Made by a program: the position numbers and the translations under genes | Part shown: one piece after another, positions 53,924 through 64,000 of the stretch | How the letters are laid out: each line of letters opens with the position of its first letter | Numbering within the stretch: position 1 is the first letter of the stretch | From: Dendrocalamus latiflorus | Taxonomy: Eukaryota; Streptophyta; Magnoliopsida; Poales; Poaceae | DNA length: 64,000 bases | Direction of reading: 5' to 3' | Assembly: GCA_017311315.1 (NCBI GenBank) | Contig: CM029664.1 | Span: 42,508,568-42,572,567 of the forward strand | Notes under the pieces: model-generated | Seen by the model: only the letters and a program-made list of their open reading frames with translations | What the model was told of the DNA's origin: nothing | Databases searched by the model: none

Positions 53924-55150
53924 AACTAGCAAGTGCAATCATCTTAAAGCTGATAATCCATGAGTGACGAGTTTACATTATAGAAAATACCAACGAAAAA
54001 TTCACACAAATTCCCACCCAACATATAGTCGGTGGGAGTCGCCTTTGGTCATCAGACAGAGAGACAGGGTGACATATCACTAGGCTGTCCTATAGTTGGA
54101 TACTGTAGTACTCCCTCTGGTCACAGGGCCTATTCTTTTCGGCTGCGGCTTATGGCTTATAGCTGAAATTTTTGAATTTTGGTTGTTTACGGTACATATT
54201 ACGGAGAGACAGATACTCACTTGCAATTTTGGCTGGTACAGATGTTGAGCTTTTAATGTGTAGATCGTTTAACTTGTAGACCCCGTCTTGAAAAAATACT
54301 CCGTTTGAAAGTTAGGTACTGTAGCAAAAGCCAAAAGCTGCCAGCTTTTGACTTAAAGAACAGGCCCACAAAAGAGTGATGTTTTGGAACATGAACACGG
54401 TTCTCAAAACATAACTTAGACCACTATTTTCTATTGTAAATATATTTATGAACCTAATAAACTTATAATATAATGAAAGTTTTTTTCAAGATGAATCTAC
54501 ACATATGATTTTGATGAGTCCAATCTAAATATTTATAAAGATATAGATAGAACAAATATATAAAGTTTGACTGCACGTATCTCAAAATGTTGCTCTTTTG
54601 CATGGTAAAAGTTTTTGAGCAAATGTATAAGTTTGAGAGTTAATCGGTAAAAATTTATGAGCAAATCAGTACACATGTGAGAGCAAATTGATACAAGTGT
54701 GAGATCAAATTAGTGTAAATCCAAGAACAAATTAGTACATGTGTGACACAAATTTGAGAGCAGACTCCGTACATATGTAGGACAATAGGAGCAAATTATT
54801 GTAAATTTTTTTACAGCAAATCAGGATGCTAAAAAATTTAAAGGCAAATCAGAACAAATTGAGAAGTTCATGATAATTTCTAAGCCAATCAAAACTTTTT
54901 GTGAAGCATCACTCAAGTTCTGAGGCTCCCTTTTCGTCAACCACCACTCGCATTATGCAACTGTTGTATTTTGTGATTCGAATCTAGTCGAGTCTAACCG
55001 CTGCTGGTCAGATTTGACCTCTAGAAGAGTTTGATTAGGTTTTACTCAAAAGGTAAACCAATTAGGTCGATAAGTCCTACTAGAATTGTATTCCTGACTA
55101 GTGTATGTTTCTAAATTGGTCAGGATTTTCAGATTAGTTGTGGTCGGATA
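53924..55150. other. Intergenic DNA with one MITE, no gene
   Basis: Apart from the MITE at 54128-54368, this is AT-rich DNA. At 54600-54860 there is a loosely repeated word (GAGCAAATCAGTACACATGT and variants) about every 30 bp, an eroded tandem array. No gene is recognised. Confidence 0.45.
54128..54368. mobile_element. MITE, second member of the family at 251-492
   Basis: It begins GGGCCTATTCTTTTCGGCTG and ends AAAGAACAGGCCCA. Internal words GTAGACCCCGTCTTGA and AAGTTAGGTACTGTAG correspond, inverted, to the first copy. Non-coding. Confidence 0.7.
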
Positions 55151-55666
55151 TGTTCCGACCGGTTTGATTGGTCATGAGCGATGCGAACTAGTCAAAGATT
55201 ATGTCTATCAATCCCCCGCCTAGACATCGGTGGGGCTACCGAGCACTCGACACTACAATATCTTCGCTGCAGCATCGCTGAGATAACCCCAAATGCACTT
55301 GCAAAAGTATCAGACAGATTTTTGTGTCACATGAATGACGCTCAGCATTATCCCAGCTCTGGGAGGCAGATTGAGCTGGGGAACCACTAGCTCGGCCATA
55401 TGACCATAGCCGTGCGTGTGAAGCATCCCCAGTAGCAGCTACGTAGTCGCCTAGGAGTTATGGTTGCCATAGTGTTGTGGTTACAGACCAAACAGAGAGA
55501 GATGGTAGTGGAGAGGTGGGAGTGTTCTGTCTCACCCTCCCCCTCATCTTGATATATATATTCACATGGGGTATACTTTTACCATTATGCCCTTACATCC
55601 GTACATCCCCATTAGGGGCACTTATGTCATTACACATGTTACTCTGGTTCTTATAACCTCCTAACA
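55150..55666 (-). repeat. Probable 3' LTR of the minus-strand Tat-lineage gypsy element
   Basis: On the minus strand it starts TGTTAGGAGGTTATAAGAAC and has a TATATATATC stretch downstream and a transcribed-looking region. The far end is not fixed. Assignment rests on its place after the extra ORF and repeats of the element, not on a matching second LTR, which would lie right of the window. Confidence 0.4.
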
Positions 55667-55850
55667 GGCCTGCTGGGCTTAGGTGGGGGCCACCCCTACG
55701 ACAGGAGCCTCTCATGGTGAAGGGCTTCACAGGGCCGAAGCCATGTCGCCGAGTCCTTTGGCCCCCTCCGTCCCCTGCGGCCTGTGAATTTCTCCAAGCT
55801 TGTGGCTGGGGAGCCTGAGGTCTGGGATGGAAGGTGCCTTGTTGCAGCAG

Positions 55851-56370
55851 ACACGCGCGCTCTGTCCGCTATCCTTCGAACGGGTGGCAGCGGAGGCTGG
55901 CGCCTAGCTCGAAGTAGACGCGCGCGCTCCGTCCCCTACCCTTTGAACGGGTGGCGGCGGAGGCTGGCGCCTAGCTCGAAGTAGACGCACGCGCTCCGTC
56001 CCCTACCCTTCGAACGGGTGGCGGCGGAGGCTGGCGCCTAGCTCGAAGTAGACGCGCGCGCGCTCCGTCCCCTACCCTTCGAACGGGTGGCAGCGGAGGC
56101 TGGCGCCTAGCTCAAAGTAGACGCGCGCGCGCTCCGTCCCCTACCCTTCGAACAGGTGGCAGCGGAGGCTGGCGCCTAAGTCGAAGCTGAGGCGCGCGCG
56201 CTCCGTCCCCTACCCTTCGAACGGGTGGCAGCGGAGGCTGGCACCTAGCTCGAAGTAGATGCGCGCGCGCTCCGTCCCCTACCCTTCGAACGGGTGGCAG
56301 CGGAGGCTGGCGCCTAAGTCGAAGCCGAGGCGCGCGCGCTCTGTCCCCTACCCTTCGAACGGGCGCGCTG
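55851..56370 (+). repeat. Tandem repeat, 8 units of about 66-70 bp
   Basis: Units of the form GCGCGCTCCGTCCCCTACCC, TTCGAACGGGTGGCAGCGG, AGGCTGGCGCCTAGCTCGAA, GTAGAC occur head to tail. The unit length grows from 66 to 70 by extra CG steps in the GCGCGCGC run and a GC/CTGAGG variant. It lies between the putative LTR and the antisense ORF promoter. Confidence 0.93.
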
Positions 56371-56765
56371 AGATTGGAGCTTGGCGCCGGTATGGTTGCG
56401 CTTCGGGGCTGTTGTGACCTTGCAGTCTGGTAGTGCGCTTTTAATGGCGGCTGGAATCACGCCGACGCCTGGCCTGGCAGAAGTCAGGCTGTCGCGTCGT
56501 GCAGTCTGCCATTCTGCAGGTGGGACACGTGGCGACTCACGACTGGTGCGTCGTGGGATGTGAGCGGTTGCGTGACCGCGGCCGTTCGCCTCATCCCCCG
56601 GGAAGTTGGACGCGTGTTGAAGGCGTGGAGGCGTTGTGCGCTGCTTGGCCACCTACCTGGCACGGCCCTCTAGGCCCCGGCGGTTCTTCTTTCCAAATCT
56701 TGGGCAGCCGAATCGCTGCAAATTTGATCTGTCTATGCGTTGAGCCATATGATAGGCGAGCGGCC

Positions 56766-56773
56766 TTTATAAG
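56766..56773 (+). promoter_or_regulatory. TATA box of the antisense ORF
   Basis: TTTATAAG lies about 130 bp before the ATG at 56902 and downstream of GC-rich DNA. Its plus-strand direction is opposite to the LTR retrotransposon itself, implying an independent transcript. Confidence 0.5.
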
Positions 56774-56901
56774 GTGCTAGTGTTGAGGTGGAGGCACCCT
56801 TTCTTGCTTGGCTTTTTGATCTGCCGCTTTGCTTCCGCCCGTGCTAATTGTCACGCCAGTTGCTCCTTTCCCTGCTTCTTCTGCCCTTGTCGCGAAGAGC
56901 G

Positions 56902-59856
56902 ATGGCTAGCCATGACGATGCCACCTACCATCCCCGCAGTGGTTCCTTGCCTAGCCAGGGCGAGGTGTCCCATCCTTCCAAGGAGTACAAACTGGTGCCG
57001 CGGGGGAGCTCGCGCGCCAACAAGTGGTGGAACGCCATGGAGCACTCGGGAGGCTGCTGTTCCCGTGTGCTGGGGAAGAGCCGCATGACTGAAGGGACGC
57101 TGCAGCGACTCGTGGATGAGGGGAAGATCGTGGATCGCAATGGGGCTCGCCTACCCCGTCGGGACGAGACGGAGCCGAAGCCCGGGGCAATGGAGGCGAT
57201 TGTTTTTGTCGCGTTCTTCGACGCCGACCTTTGAATGCCCTCCACGTTGTTCGTGGGCGAAGTCCTGCGGGCCTACAAGTTGGAGATAGCCCAATTGACG
57301 CCCCACGCGATACTCCGCCTAGCTGTCTTCACGTGGGCGATGCGGACAGAGGGGTGGCGTCCCAGCGCGAGCTTATTCGCCACACTGCACGACGCACACT
57401 GTCGACCCAGAAAGGTTGACGGGGCGGTGTCCAACTTCGGTAATGTGGACTTCGTGCTCCGGGCGTCATGCGCGACGTTGTTCCCCGTGCCAGCCTCGTC
57501 GGGGCAATGGGCGTCCGGCTGGACTCGGCGGTGGTTCTATTACACCGTGATCGACAAGAGCGGAATGCAATGCCGAGGTGGGCCGATCTCGTTTAACAGT
57601 ACGCCGAGCCTGAAGGCGGAGATTGACGACACGCAAAAGCTACAGAGTCTTGTCGGTGTCGCCCGTTGAATGAGCGTGCACGACCTAGTCGAGGAGTTCA
57701 CAATGTATGGGGCGGCGCCACTCTCCTCCCGGGGGAAGTATGTTGGACAGAACGGCCCCCGCAAGGACGGGTTCAATCCATCCGTATCTCGCCTGCTTCC
57801 GCCCTCCGCTCCTTGTAAGTCGCCCAGCACGCTTTACGCGCGCCATTGTATCTGTTTGGTTTCCGCCTGACTGACGTGATCTCCTGCGCAGTGGCTCGGC
57901 TAGAAGATGCGGAGCGCGCGGTTGCGGCGCTCCTCGGCCCGTACACGCTTAAGGAGCACCAGGCTCGCGAGGCCGCAGTCAAGGCGGCTAAGCAGGGGCG
58001 GGTAAACCGCACCTGCGAGGCTCTGGGCATTGCTGTGCCCGAGCGCGCGGTGTCGGGGGAGCTTGCCGCCGGGACTCCGAGCGCTCAGGACGGTGATAGC
58101 CCTGCGGGGGTGTTATCTTCGCGACGCCGGGCCCGTTCCCCGTCGGCCGTATGCGACCGCGCAGGCCCCTCGGTGACTATCACAGCTGAGACGGTGTGTG
58201 CGACCGGCGGTGGGCCTGGCCACCCTGCTTCGGAGGAGCGCGCCGCCTCGGATCCCCCGGCACCCTGTGCCGACGCCAACGAACCCGTGCTCGCGGCCAT
58301 CGTTGAGCTGGAACTCGCCAACCCGGGGGGAGCACCGTTCCCGGCGAGAAAACCACGGTTGATGGTGCGCTATCAACCGCCGCGGCCGGGGAGGACGCGC
58401 CCCCTGCAGAGAAAACCGTGGAGGCGACGGGAACCGTAACTGGTGTTGCCCCGGAAGAATCGCTTGTGCCACCGCAGACGAAACGCCCTCGGACGCAGTC
58501 CCCGCCGCCAGCGAGGGGGCGATACGCCGTTGCGGGGCCTTGTCGCGGGATTACGGCGTCTGGCGCGGCCGAGAAAACCTCCGCGCCGACCACCGAGGCG
58601 CCCGCCTCCGACTTGGCCACCGAAACGACGCCACTTCCTACCGCGACGAGGGGCGCAGGAGGTAGGCGTGAGTCCCTTTCTTCTCGCGACTTCGCGAGAC
58701 TGTCTCCGATCTGCTCACTCATTCTGCCAACATCAGGTGAGACGAGGTCTCCCGGACATGGCGAAGGATCGAGCAGCGGAGGCATGCGCGAAGTCGAAAG
58801 CCTTGTTCAGGGTGCCCCGCAGGTGTCCGTTGCTGTTGACGTGGCCGCGGCCTCGGTAAATCCTGGCGCGTTGGGGTCAGGGCTCGCCTGCGCGGACTTC
58901 CTCCCTCGCCTGGAGATACTTGGCGTCCTCACCGCAGCCGCAGAGCGTGCCGACAACGGCCTTGACCGAGAGATATTGTCGTCATGCGAGGGGGATCTCC
59001 TAGCGCTCGCGCTGCAGGCCTCTGAGATGAGGGTAAATATGTGCGCTTCAGCTTGCAAGGTATTGCTGGGCGCCTGCTGACTTGTTGTTTTTGCCAGACG
59101 CTTGCCCTTAGCCGGTCCTTTGACGAGGCCCGTGTTCGGGAGCGGAGGGCTCTAGAAGCCAGCCTTCGTGAAGCAAACAATGCTCTCGCAGCGAAGGATG
59201 AAGAACTTCGCGCGCTGGAGGGCGCCATGGCGGCCGCACAACTCGAGGCCACGGGAGCCAAGTGTGCCGCGGCTGAGGAGCGTACCGCCTTCCTGCAGCA
59301 GATCGCCGTCCTAGAAGGGGAGAACGCCTAGCTGGCGGAGTCTGCTGCAGGGAATAGCCTTGTCTTGGAAAATGCGTCTACGTCGGCGTGGCGGGCCATA
59401 GAGTCTCTGAACCAGGCCCTTCGAGACCTGTGCGTCAGAGTGCCGAACACTACGCACGGGCCAGAGGCCCTGTCGGAGACGCTCGGGTTGATCGAGGAGG
59501 GGGCAGGCGTTGCTCTTCGTGGCGCCAGAACGTTTGGCGAGCACTGCGGCTATGTTGGTGCGTGCTTCGCCCTCGCCCTGCTTCACACTCGTGGGTGTAG
59601 ACATACCCATGAGCTGGCGAATCCTCAACTGGATCCTCCCGGCCGACTAGGGGTTATGTCGGACGCCATTCGCTCCATCGGGCCTAACTTGCAGAACTTC
59701 CATCAACGGATCTGGGGCCGCTTCGGGGAAGATGCCGCGAGGGTCGCCGTGCAGCAGACGCTGCATGGGGAGGGGGACCTCCTCCACTGGCTCGAAGGAG
59801 TCCTGCTGCGTCGTGACGACGACGACACGGGTTCGTCCGCACCGCGCCAAGGTTGA
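56902..59856 (+). pseudogene. Antisense extra ORF of a Tat-lineage gypsy element (putative gypsy-type transposon / Transposase_28-like protein)
   Basis: From the ATG (MASHDDATYHPRS) the frame gives FVAFFDADL, FVGEVLRAYKLEIAQLTPHA, LRLAVFTWAMRTEG and ASGWTRRWFYYTV, the pattern of the plant domain named putative gypsy type transposon. Introns 57815-57891 and 59033-59097 (GTAAGT..GCAG, GTAAAT..CCAG) are supported by frame continuity. The C-terminal half is coiled coil (SLREANNALAAKDEELRALE) and ends near 59856. Lesions: TGA at 57232 and 57667 (each followed by ATG, consistent with CGA to TGA), a frameshift at the G-run 58325-58331, and TAG at 59329. The function of these accessory proteins is not known. 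The protein is encoded opposite to the integrase at 61353-62011. Confidence 0.8.
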
Positions 59857-60008
59857 GCGGTTGGTCGGGTGGGGCGGGGGGATGATATACTGGTTCTTAT
59901 GCTTGTAACCATGTAACCCCTTTGCTTTTATAATGAAACCAAGTAGTACCTTATTCTTGGTGTTACCTGCCGCCGAACGCGAAGGGAAGACCTCTGCATC
60001 TTGTTTAC
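59857..60008 (+). other. 3' end of the antisense ORF transcript
   Basis: It contains TTTATAATGAAACC at about 59927, a plausible polyadenylation context, then merges into the tandem repeats. Confidence 0.4.
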
Positions 60009-61235
60009 ACTCCGTAGGGTGCGCAGGGAGTACCTCTGCGTCTTATTTAAAGTCCATGGACTGGCACGCGCGGAGGCGAACCTCGACACTACAACTTTCT
60101 TTATGGTCCGGAGACTCGCGCGTGCGGAGGCGGACCTCAACGCTACGTCTTGTTTAAAGTCCGTAGACTAGCGCGTGCGGAGGCGGACCTCGACGCTACG
60201 ACTTCCTTTATAGTCCGGAGACTCGCGCGTGCGGAGGCGGACCTCAACGCTACGTCTTATTTAAAGTCCGTAGACTAGCGCGTGCGGAGGCGGACCTCGA
60301 CGCTACGACTTCCTTTATAGTCCGGAGACTCGCGCGTGCGGAGGCGGACCTCAACGCTACGTCTTGTTTAAAGTCCGTAGACTAGCGCGTGCGGAGGCGG
60401 ATCTCGACGCTACGACTTCCTTTATAGTCCGGAGACTCCCGCGTGTGGAGGCGGACCTCAATGCTATGTCTTATTTAAAGTCCGTAGACTAGCGCGTGCG
60501 GAGGCGGACCTCGACGCTACGACTTCCTTTATAGTCCAGAGACTCGCGCGTGCGGAGGCGGACCTCAACGCTACGTCTTATTTAAAGTCCGTAGACTAGC
60601 GCGTGCGGAGGCGGACCTCGACGCTACGACTTCCTTTATAGCCCGGAGACTCGCGCGTGCGGAGGCGGACCTCAACGCTACGTCTTATTTAAAGTCCGTA
60701 GACTGGTGCGCGCGAAGGCGTCCCCCCGTTGCGTCTTATTTAAAGTCCGTAGACTGGTGCGTGCGGAGGCGGACCTCGACGCTACGTCTTATTTAAAGTC
60801 CGTAGACTGGTGCGTGTGGAGGCGGACCTCGACGCTACGTCTTATTTATAGTCCGTAGACTCGCGCGTGCGGAGGCGGACCTCGACGCTACGTCTTATTT
60901 AAAGTCCGTAGACTGGTGCGTGCGGAGGCGGACCTCGACGCTACGTCTTATTTATAGTCCGTAGACTCGCGCGTGTGGAGGCGGACCTCGACGCTACGTC
61001 TTATTTAAAGTCCGTAGACTGGTGCGTGCGGAGGCGGACCTCGACGCTACATCTTATTTATAGTCCGTAGACTCGCGCGTGCGGAGGCGGACCTCGACGC
61101 TACGTCTTATTTAAAGTCCGTAGACTGGTGCGTGCGGAGGCGGACCTCGACGCTACGTCTTATTTATAGTCCGTAGACTCGCGCGTGCGGAGGCGGACCT
61201 CGACGCTACGTCTTATTTAAAGTCCGTAGACTTTG
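60009..61235 (+). repeat. Tandem repeat field, about 23 units of 53 bp, in 106-bp dimers
   Basis: Units AGTCCGTAGACTGGTGCGTG, CGGAGGCGGACCTCGACGCT, ACGTCTTATTTAA are head to tail. In 60070-60690 they alternate between an AGTCCGTAGACTAGCG/TCTTATTTA form and a AGTCCGGAGACTCGCG/CTTCCTTTA form. In 60720-61235 they alternate between GGTGCG and CGCGCG forms. So there are two different dimeric higher-order repeats in series. It lies between the integrase and the antisense ORF, where Tat-lineage elements carry such repeats. Confidence 0.95.
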
Positions 61236-61352
61236 TTCTGCTCAGCGCGGACAGGGGATGCTCTGGGAACAGCAACCTTTATTGAACTTCCGTTTGCGCG
61301 GGCGAGCATCGCATAACAAAGGGCTGGTGGCTCTACGCTTGCTGTCATGCTT
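61236..61352 (-). other. Spacer between pol end and tandem repeats
   Basis: Short non-coding stretch after the integrase stop codon (minus strand). No feature is seen. Confidence 0.4.
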
Positions 61353-62011
61353 CTAGGCGTAGTATCGCCGCAACCTGTCCGCGTTCCATGTGTGCCGGAG
61401 GGCTTGTCCTTCGAGCGTGGCGAGGCGATACGCCCCCTTCGGTAATGCCTCCATCACGATGTACGGGCCTTCCCACTTGGAGTCCAGCTTGCCAACGGTC
61501 TCCACCTGGAGCGCTACTCTGAGAACGAGATCCCCAGGCTTGAACCCCCGCGGGCATATAGAGCGGTCCCGAGTACGCATTGTCTGCCGCGCGTACTTCT
61601 CGACATGGTGGGCTGCATCTGCCCGTACCCCGTCGAGGAGGTCCAAGGACACACGACGCTCCTCTTCGGGCGCTTGGACGAGGACCCTCCGCGAGCCGGC
61701 CTTGATTTCCTCGGGCGTCACCGCTTCGTCACTGAAAAGGAGCTTGAACGGCGTGAATCCCGTCGGGCGCGTTACCGTTGTGCGAAGCGACCAAAGGACG
61801 CTGTGAAGCTCGCTTGGCCACTTGCCCTTCGGCAATCCGACCAGGCGTTTTTTGATGGCAGCGGAGATGGCGCCATTCGCCCGTTCGACCACCCCGTTGG
61901 ACTGGGGATGCCATACCGAGGCGAATCGGAGGGTGATGCCCATGCTGTCACAATAGTCTTTGAAGAGGGTGGCGTCGAACTGCAGGCCATTGTCAACCGT
62001 GAGCTCCCTGG
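61353..62011 (-). pseudogene. Ty3/gypsy integrase C-terminal part (minus strand), truncated by CACTA
   Basis: The frame reads RELTVDNGLQFDATLFKDYC (second catalytic Asp), FASVWHPQSNGVVERANGAI (third catalytic residue, Glu), WSLRTTVTRPTGFTPFKLLF and GDLVLR..KLDSKWEGPYIV (GPY/F-type chromatin-end module), ending HTWNADRLRRYYA and TAG. The frame is open throughout, so this pol end is less decayed than the copia one. Its N-terminal side stops exactly at the CACTA element end (62012). The track continuing to 62057 reads into the transposon. The remainder of pol should lie beyond the CACTA element, right of the window. Confidence 0.9.
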
Positions 62012-62089
62012 CACTACAGGAAAAAGGGCCTCTAGACACGCTTTTATAGTAACGCACGCTAAAAGCGTCTCTACATGGTCATGTAAAGA

Positions 62090-62600
62090 TGTTTTTTGAC
62101 ACGATTTTGTGAACATATCAACATGACACGACATTAGACACGCTTTTAGTGTCAAAAGGCATCTGTAGACACTTTTTTAGACGATATTGAAAACGTCTCA
62201 AACTGACACGGTGTTAGACACGCTTTTAATCGTCAATAGCATCTAGACACGTTATAAAGCGTACCAGAGAACGCTCCATAGCCAATTAAACATGTTCTTT
62301 AACGCGATACTAAAGTCGTCTCAAACTGACATGGTGTTAGACACACTTTTAATCGTCAATAGCATCTAGACACGTTACAAAGCGTATTAGAGAACGCTCC
62401 ATAGCCAATTAAAGATGTTTTTTGACGCGATACTAAAGTCGTCTCAAAATAACACGAATTTAGACACGCTTTAAACCGTCAGTATAATTTATACACGTTG
62501 CAAAGCGTATCAATAATCATACATAGTCACGTAAACATGCTTCTTGATACGATATTGAAAACATCTCAAAGTGAAACAAAATTAGATGCGCCTTTGTCAT
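62090..62600 (+). repeat. 123-bp tandem subterminal repeats of the CACTA element
   Basis: About four units, with starts at 62217, 62340 and 62463 (spacing 123) and diverged flanking copies. Each unit has AGACACGCTTTTAATCGTC, ACACGTTATAAAGCGTA and GCGATACTAAAGTCGTCTCA, words that are partly inverted copies of each other (CACGCTTT / AAAGCGT). Such arrays are the usual transposase-binding region of CACTA elements. Confidence 0.85.
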
Positions 62601-63117
62601 CCATCAGTAGCATGTAGAGACGTTGTAAAAAATATATTAAACATCCGATACATATCTAAGCTCTCTCTGATCTCTCTCACACAAAGTCTTCTTCTACAAA
62701 TTTGTAGTTACCTACAAGCAATCAATATAGCCATAACACACCGTGAGGCATTAACGTCAAGAGTTAATGAAATACTTCCATTATTGCTAAGCAAATATAG
62801 GCCAAAACCAAACATCTAATACTTATGACAAAATTATATTGCCATGACATAATTTTTTGAAATAATTTCCTTAACATTCTATTTCATGTACCTTTCGGAC
62901 TTACTACTTGACTCGATTTTCTCAGCGTAATATGAGCCGAGGCCTAATACTATTGTCCACTATCAAGTTATATAATATGATGAAAAAGAAAAAAACATAG
63001 TGCCGGTTTCAGGTTCGAACCATGAACCTTTGTTATGGGCTGAGCCGTAATAGTATTGTCCACTATAGAATTTATATAATTTATGTAATATAAAAAAGAA
63101 CAAAAATATAGTGCAAT

Positions 63118-63182
63118 CTAAGATTCGAACCTGAAACCTTGGTTATCTTAGATGGCAACATGACCACTGGGCTACAAGGAAA
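63118..63182 (-). other. tRNA-like pol III promoter motifs (possible SINE or tRNA relic)
   Basis: On the minus strand TAGCCCAGTGGTCA resembles an A box and GGTTCGAATCT a B box, about 35 bases apart. At 63010-63030 there is another GGTTCGAACC word. No cloverleaf can be drawn with confidence and no downstream LINE tail is seen, so this is only a candidate. Confidence 0.3.
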
Positions 63183-64000
63183 CTTCAGTTGTAATCCATC
63201 TAGAATTTCATGTGTATATTGTTTTGACGATGGACTATTATTATTCCATTCCCCAATCCAGTCGTTCTCTCCGATAGAACACTTGTGTAGCGGTGGGGAG
63301 CGTGGCGACGGCGGCACAGTTATGGGAGACGGCGGCGCCATCCTGGGGTGATGATGGTACACACCTGCAGCAAGCCGACGACGATGACGTGAATCTGTGG
63401 TGCCCCATAGCGCCCGGCGGCACACCAGTGCAGCTTCTTGTGGTTCCCGACAGCGGCGTAGGCATACGGTGCATCCTGCTGGCGTGACGGTGGATCCTAG
63501 CACAGCAGCCACGCCTCCGAGGCAGCAACGTTTGCCCACAAGGCCCTACATCCAGCTGTTGCATTTGGTGCAGCCATTCATCCACTAAAGGTATAGACGC
63601 CCTCTAACAGTTCAGTTTTTTATTATCTGAGCCATGGATCGCTGAATCAGCTGCAAATTGAGCAAGCTCACATTCTTAAAACAGAGAGAATTTCTTAATT
63701 TCGACAAGCTCCATGGATACCATGACTGAGATTTATAGCTTAGCCCAGTGTAGTTGATTAGGAACTAAAACTTGTTCATGTTTTCTGCAACAATAACGTG
63801 CTGTTGAGCCCTTTCTCCAGCGCAAAGGAACCGACGTTGTATGCCCCTTAAGAGAAAGTGAGATATAATCATCAGGAACTGAGTTCCACATGTACTTAGC
63901 AAAAAACAAAACTCTGCAAAAAAGTTAGCTCAAACATTTCCATGTAATAGTCACCTGCTGTTTGATCCAAATGTTGTTTTCTCCTTTCTTTTGCTTCACT

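Larger units (their letters stand above)
62012..64000 (+). mobile_element. CACTA (En/Spm) element, left part only
   Basis: It begins CACTACAGGAAAAAGGGCC, the CACTA superfamily terminus, preceded by TGG that would be the 3-bp duplication. Subterminal repeats follow (see 62090-62600). From 62630 to the window end there is no TNP1/TNP2-like coding. Short open frames at 63081-63588 on both strands overlap and show no domain. The right end lies outside. Confidence 0.8.

Noticed and set aside
58085..59261. Minus-strand frames opposite the antisense ORF
   Set aside because: GC-rich third positions open the complementary frames. The plus strand has the domain, introns and coiled coil.
60009..61235. 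Regular repeat field considered as a CRISPR-like array
   Set aside because: Units are contiguous without unique spacers, and the context is a plant retrotransposon.
63081..63588. Overlapping frames on both strands at the right end
   Set aside because: No domain, mutually overlapping, inside the CACTA element where transposase motifs are absent.

Overview
This window is nuclear DNA from a grass (Poaceae). The evidence is spliced plant genes, a tandem-type LRK10-like receptor kinase family, and dense nested transposons of every major plant class, with several boundaries resolved to the base. No plasmid, organelle or prokaryotic features are seen. Only one complete host gene is present, the LRK10-like receptor kinase at 27545-30772. 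A second copy, at 574-1625, enters from the left edge as its kinase exon only. Almost everything else is transposon or transposon-captured gene sequence.

Layout. (1) 1-1738: intron MITEs and the kinase exon of LRK10L copy 1. (2) 2385-14460: a decayed Mutator-like element (MULE) with 270-bp terminal inverted repeats (TIRs) and a broken transposase. It is interrupted by a 7.3-kb element with about 1-kb inverted ends and a 2.6-kb GGTCG-type repeat field. (3) 14589-21630: a hAT element with an 8-bp target-site duplication (TSD). It holds a LINE fragment, and into that fragment a gene-capturing Helitron (14732-20465) has inserted. (4) 23058-26240: a TIR element with a captured bromodomain-factor (GTE) 3' end. 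(5) 26443-27416: a small MULE with a perfect 9-bp TSD, placed 13 bp upstream of the TATA box of LRK10L copy 2. (6) 27545-30772: LRK10L copy 2. (7) 31021-53918: a Ty1/copia element (5-bp TSD). Its last pol codons are split by a 17.8-kb TG...CA insertion (another 5-bp TSD) that includes a second gene-capturing Helitron (to 46501) and more GGTCG-repeat sequence. (8) about 55150-62011: the 3' part of a minus-strand Ty3/gypsy Tat-lineage element with an antisense extra ORF, its own TATA box and two tandem-repeat fields. A CACTA element starting at 62012 cuts it and runs off the right edge.

The most interesting content is the pair of Helitrons. Both end in almost the same hairpin and CTAG terminus. 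Both carry fragments of a calcineurin B-like (CBL) calcium-sensor gene, but different, non-overlapping exons. Helitron 2 also carries an apparently intact spliced 165-codon VPS9A N-terminal frame and seven frame-compatible beta-galactosidase exons. A second theme is a repeat family built on a near-palindrome (CGACCACGTTGGCCATGGT). It recurs in at least five separate places, including inside both Helitrons, and I cannot place it in a known superfamily. All family assignments come from motif recognition; no database search was run.
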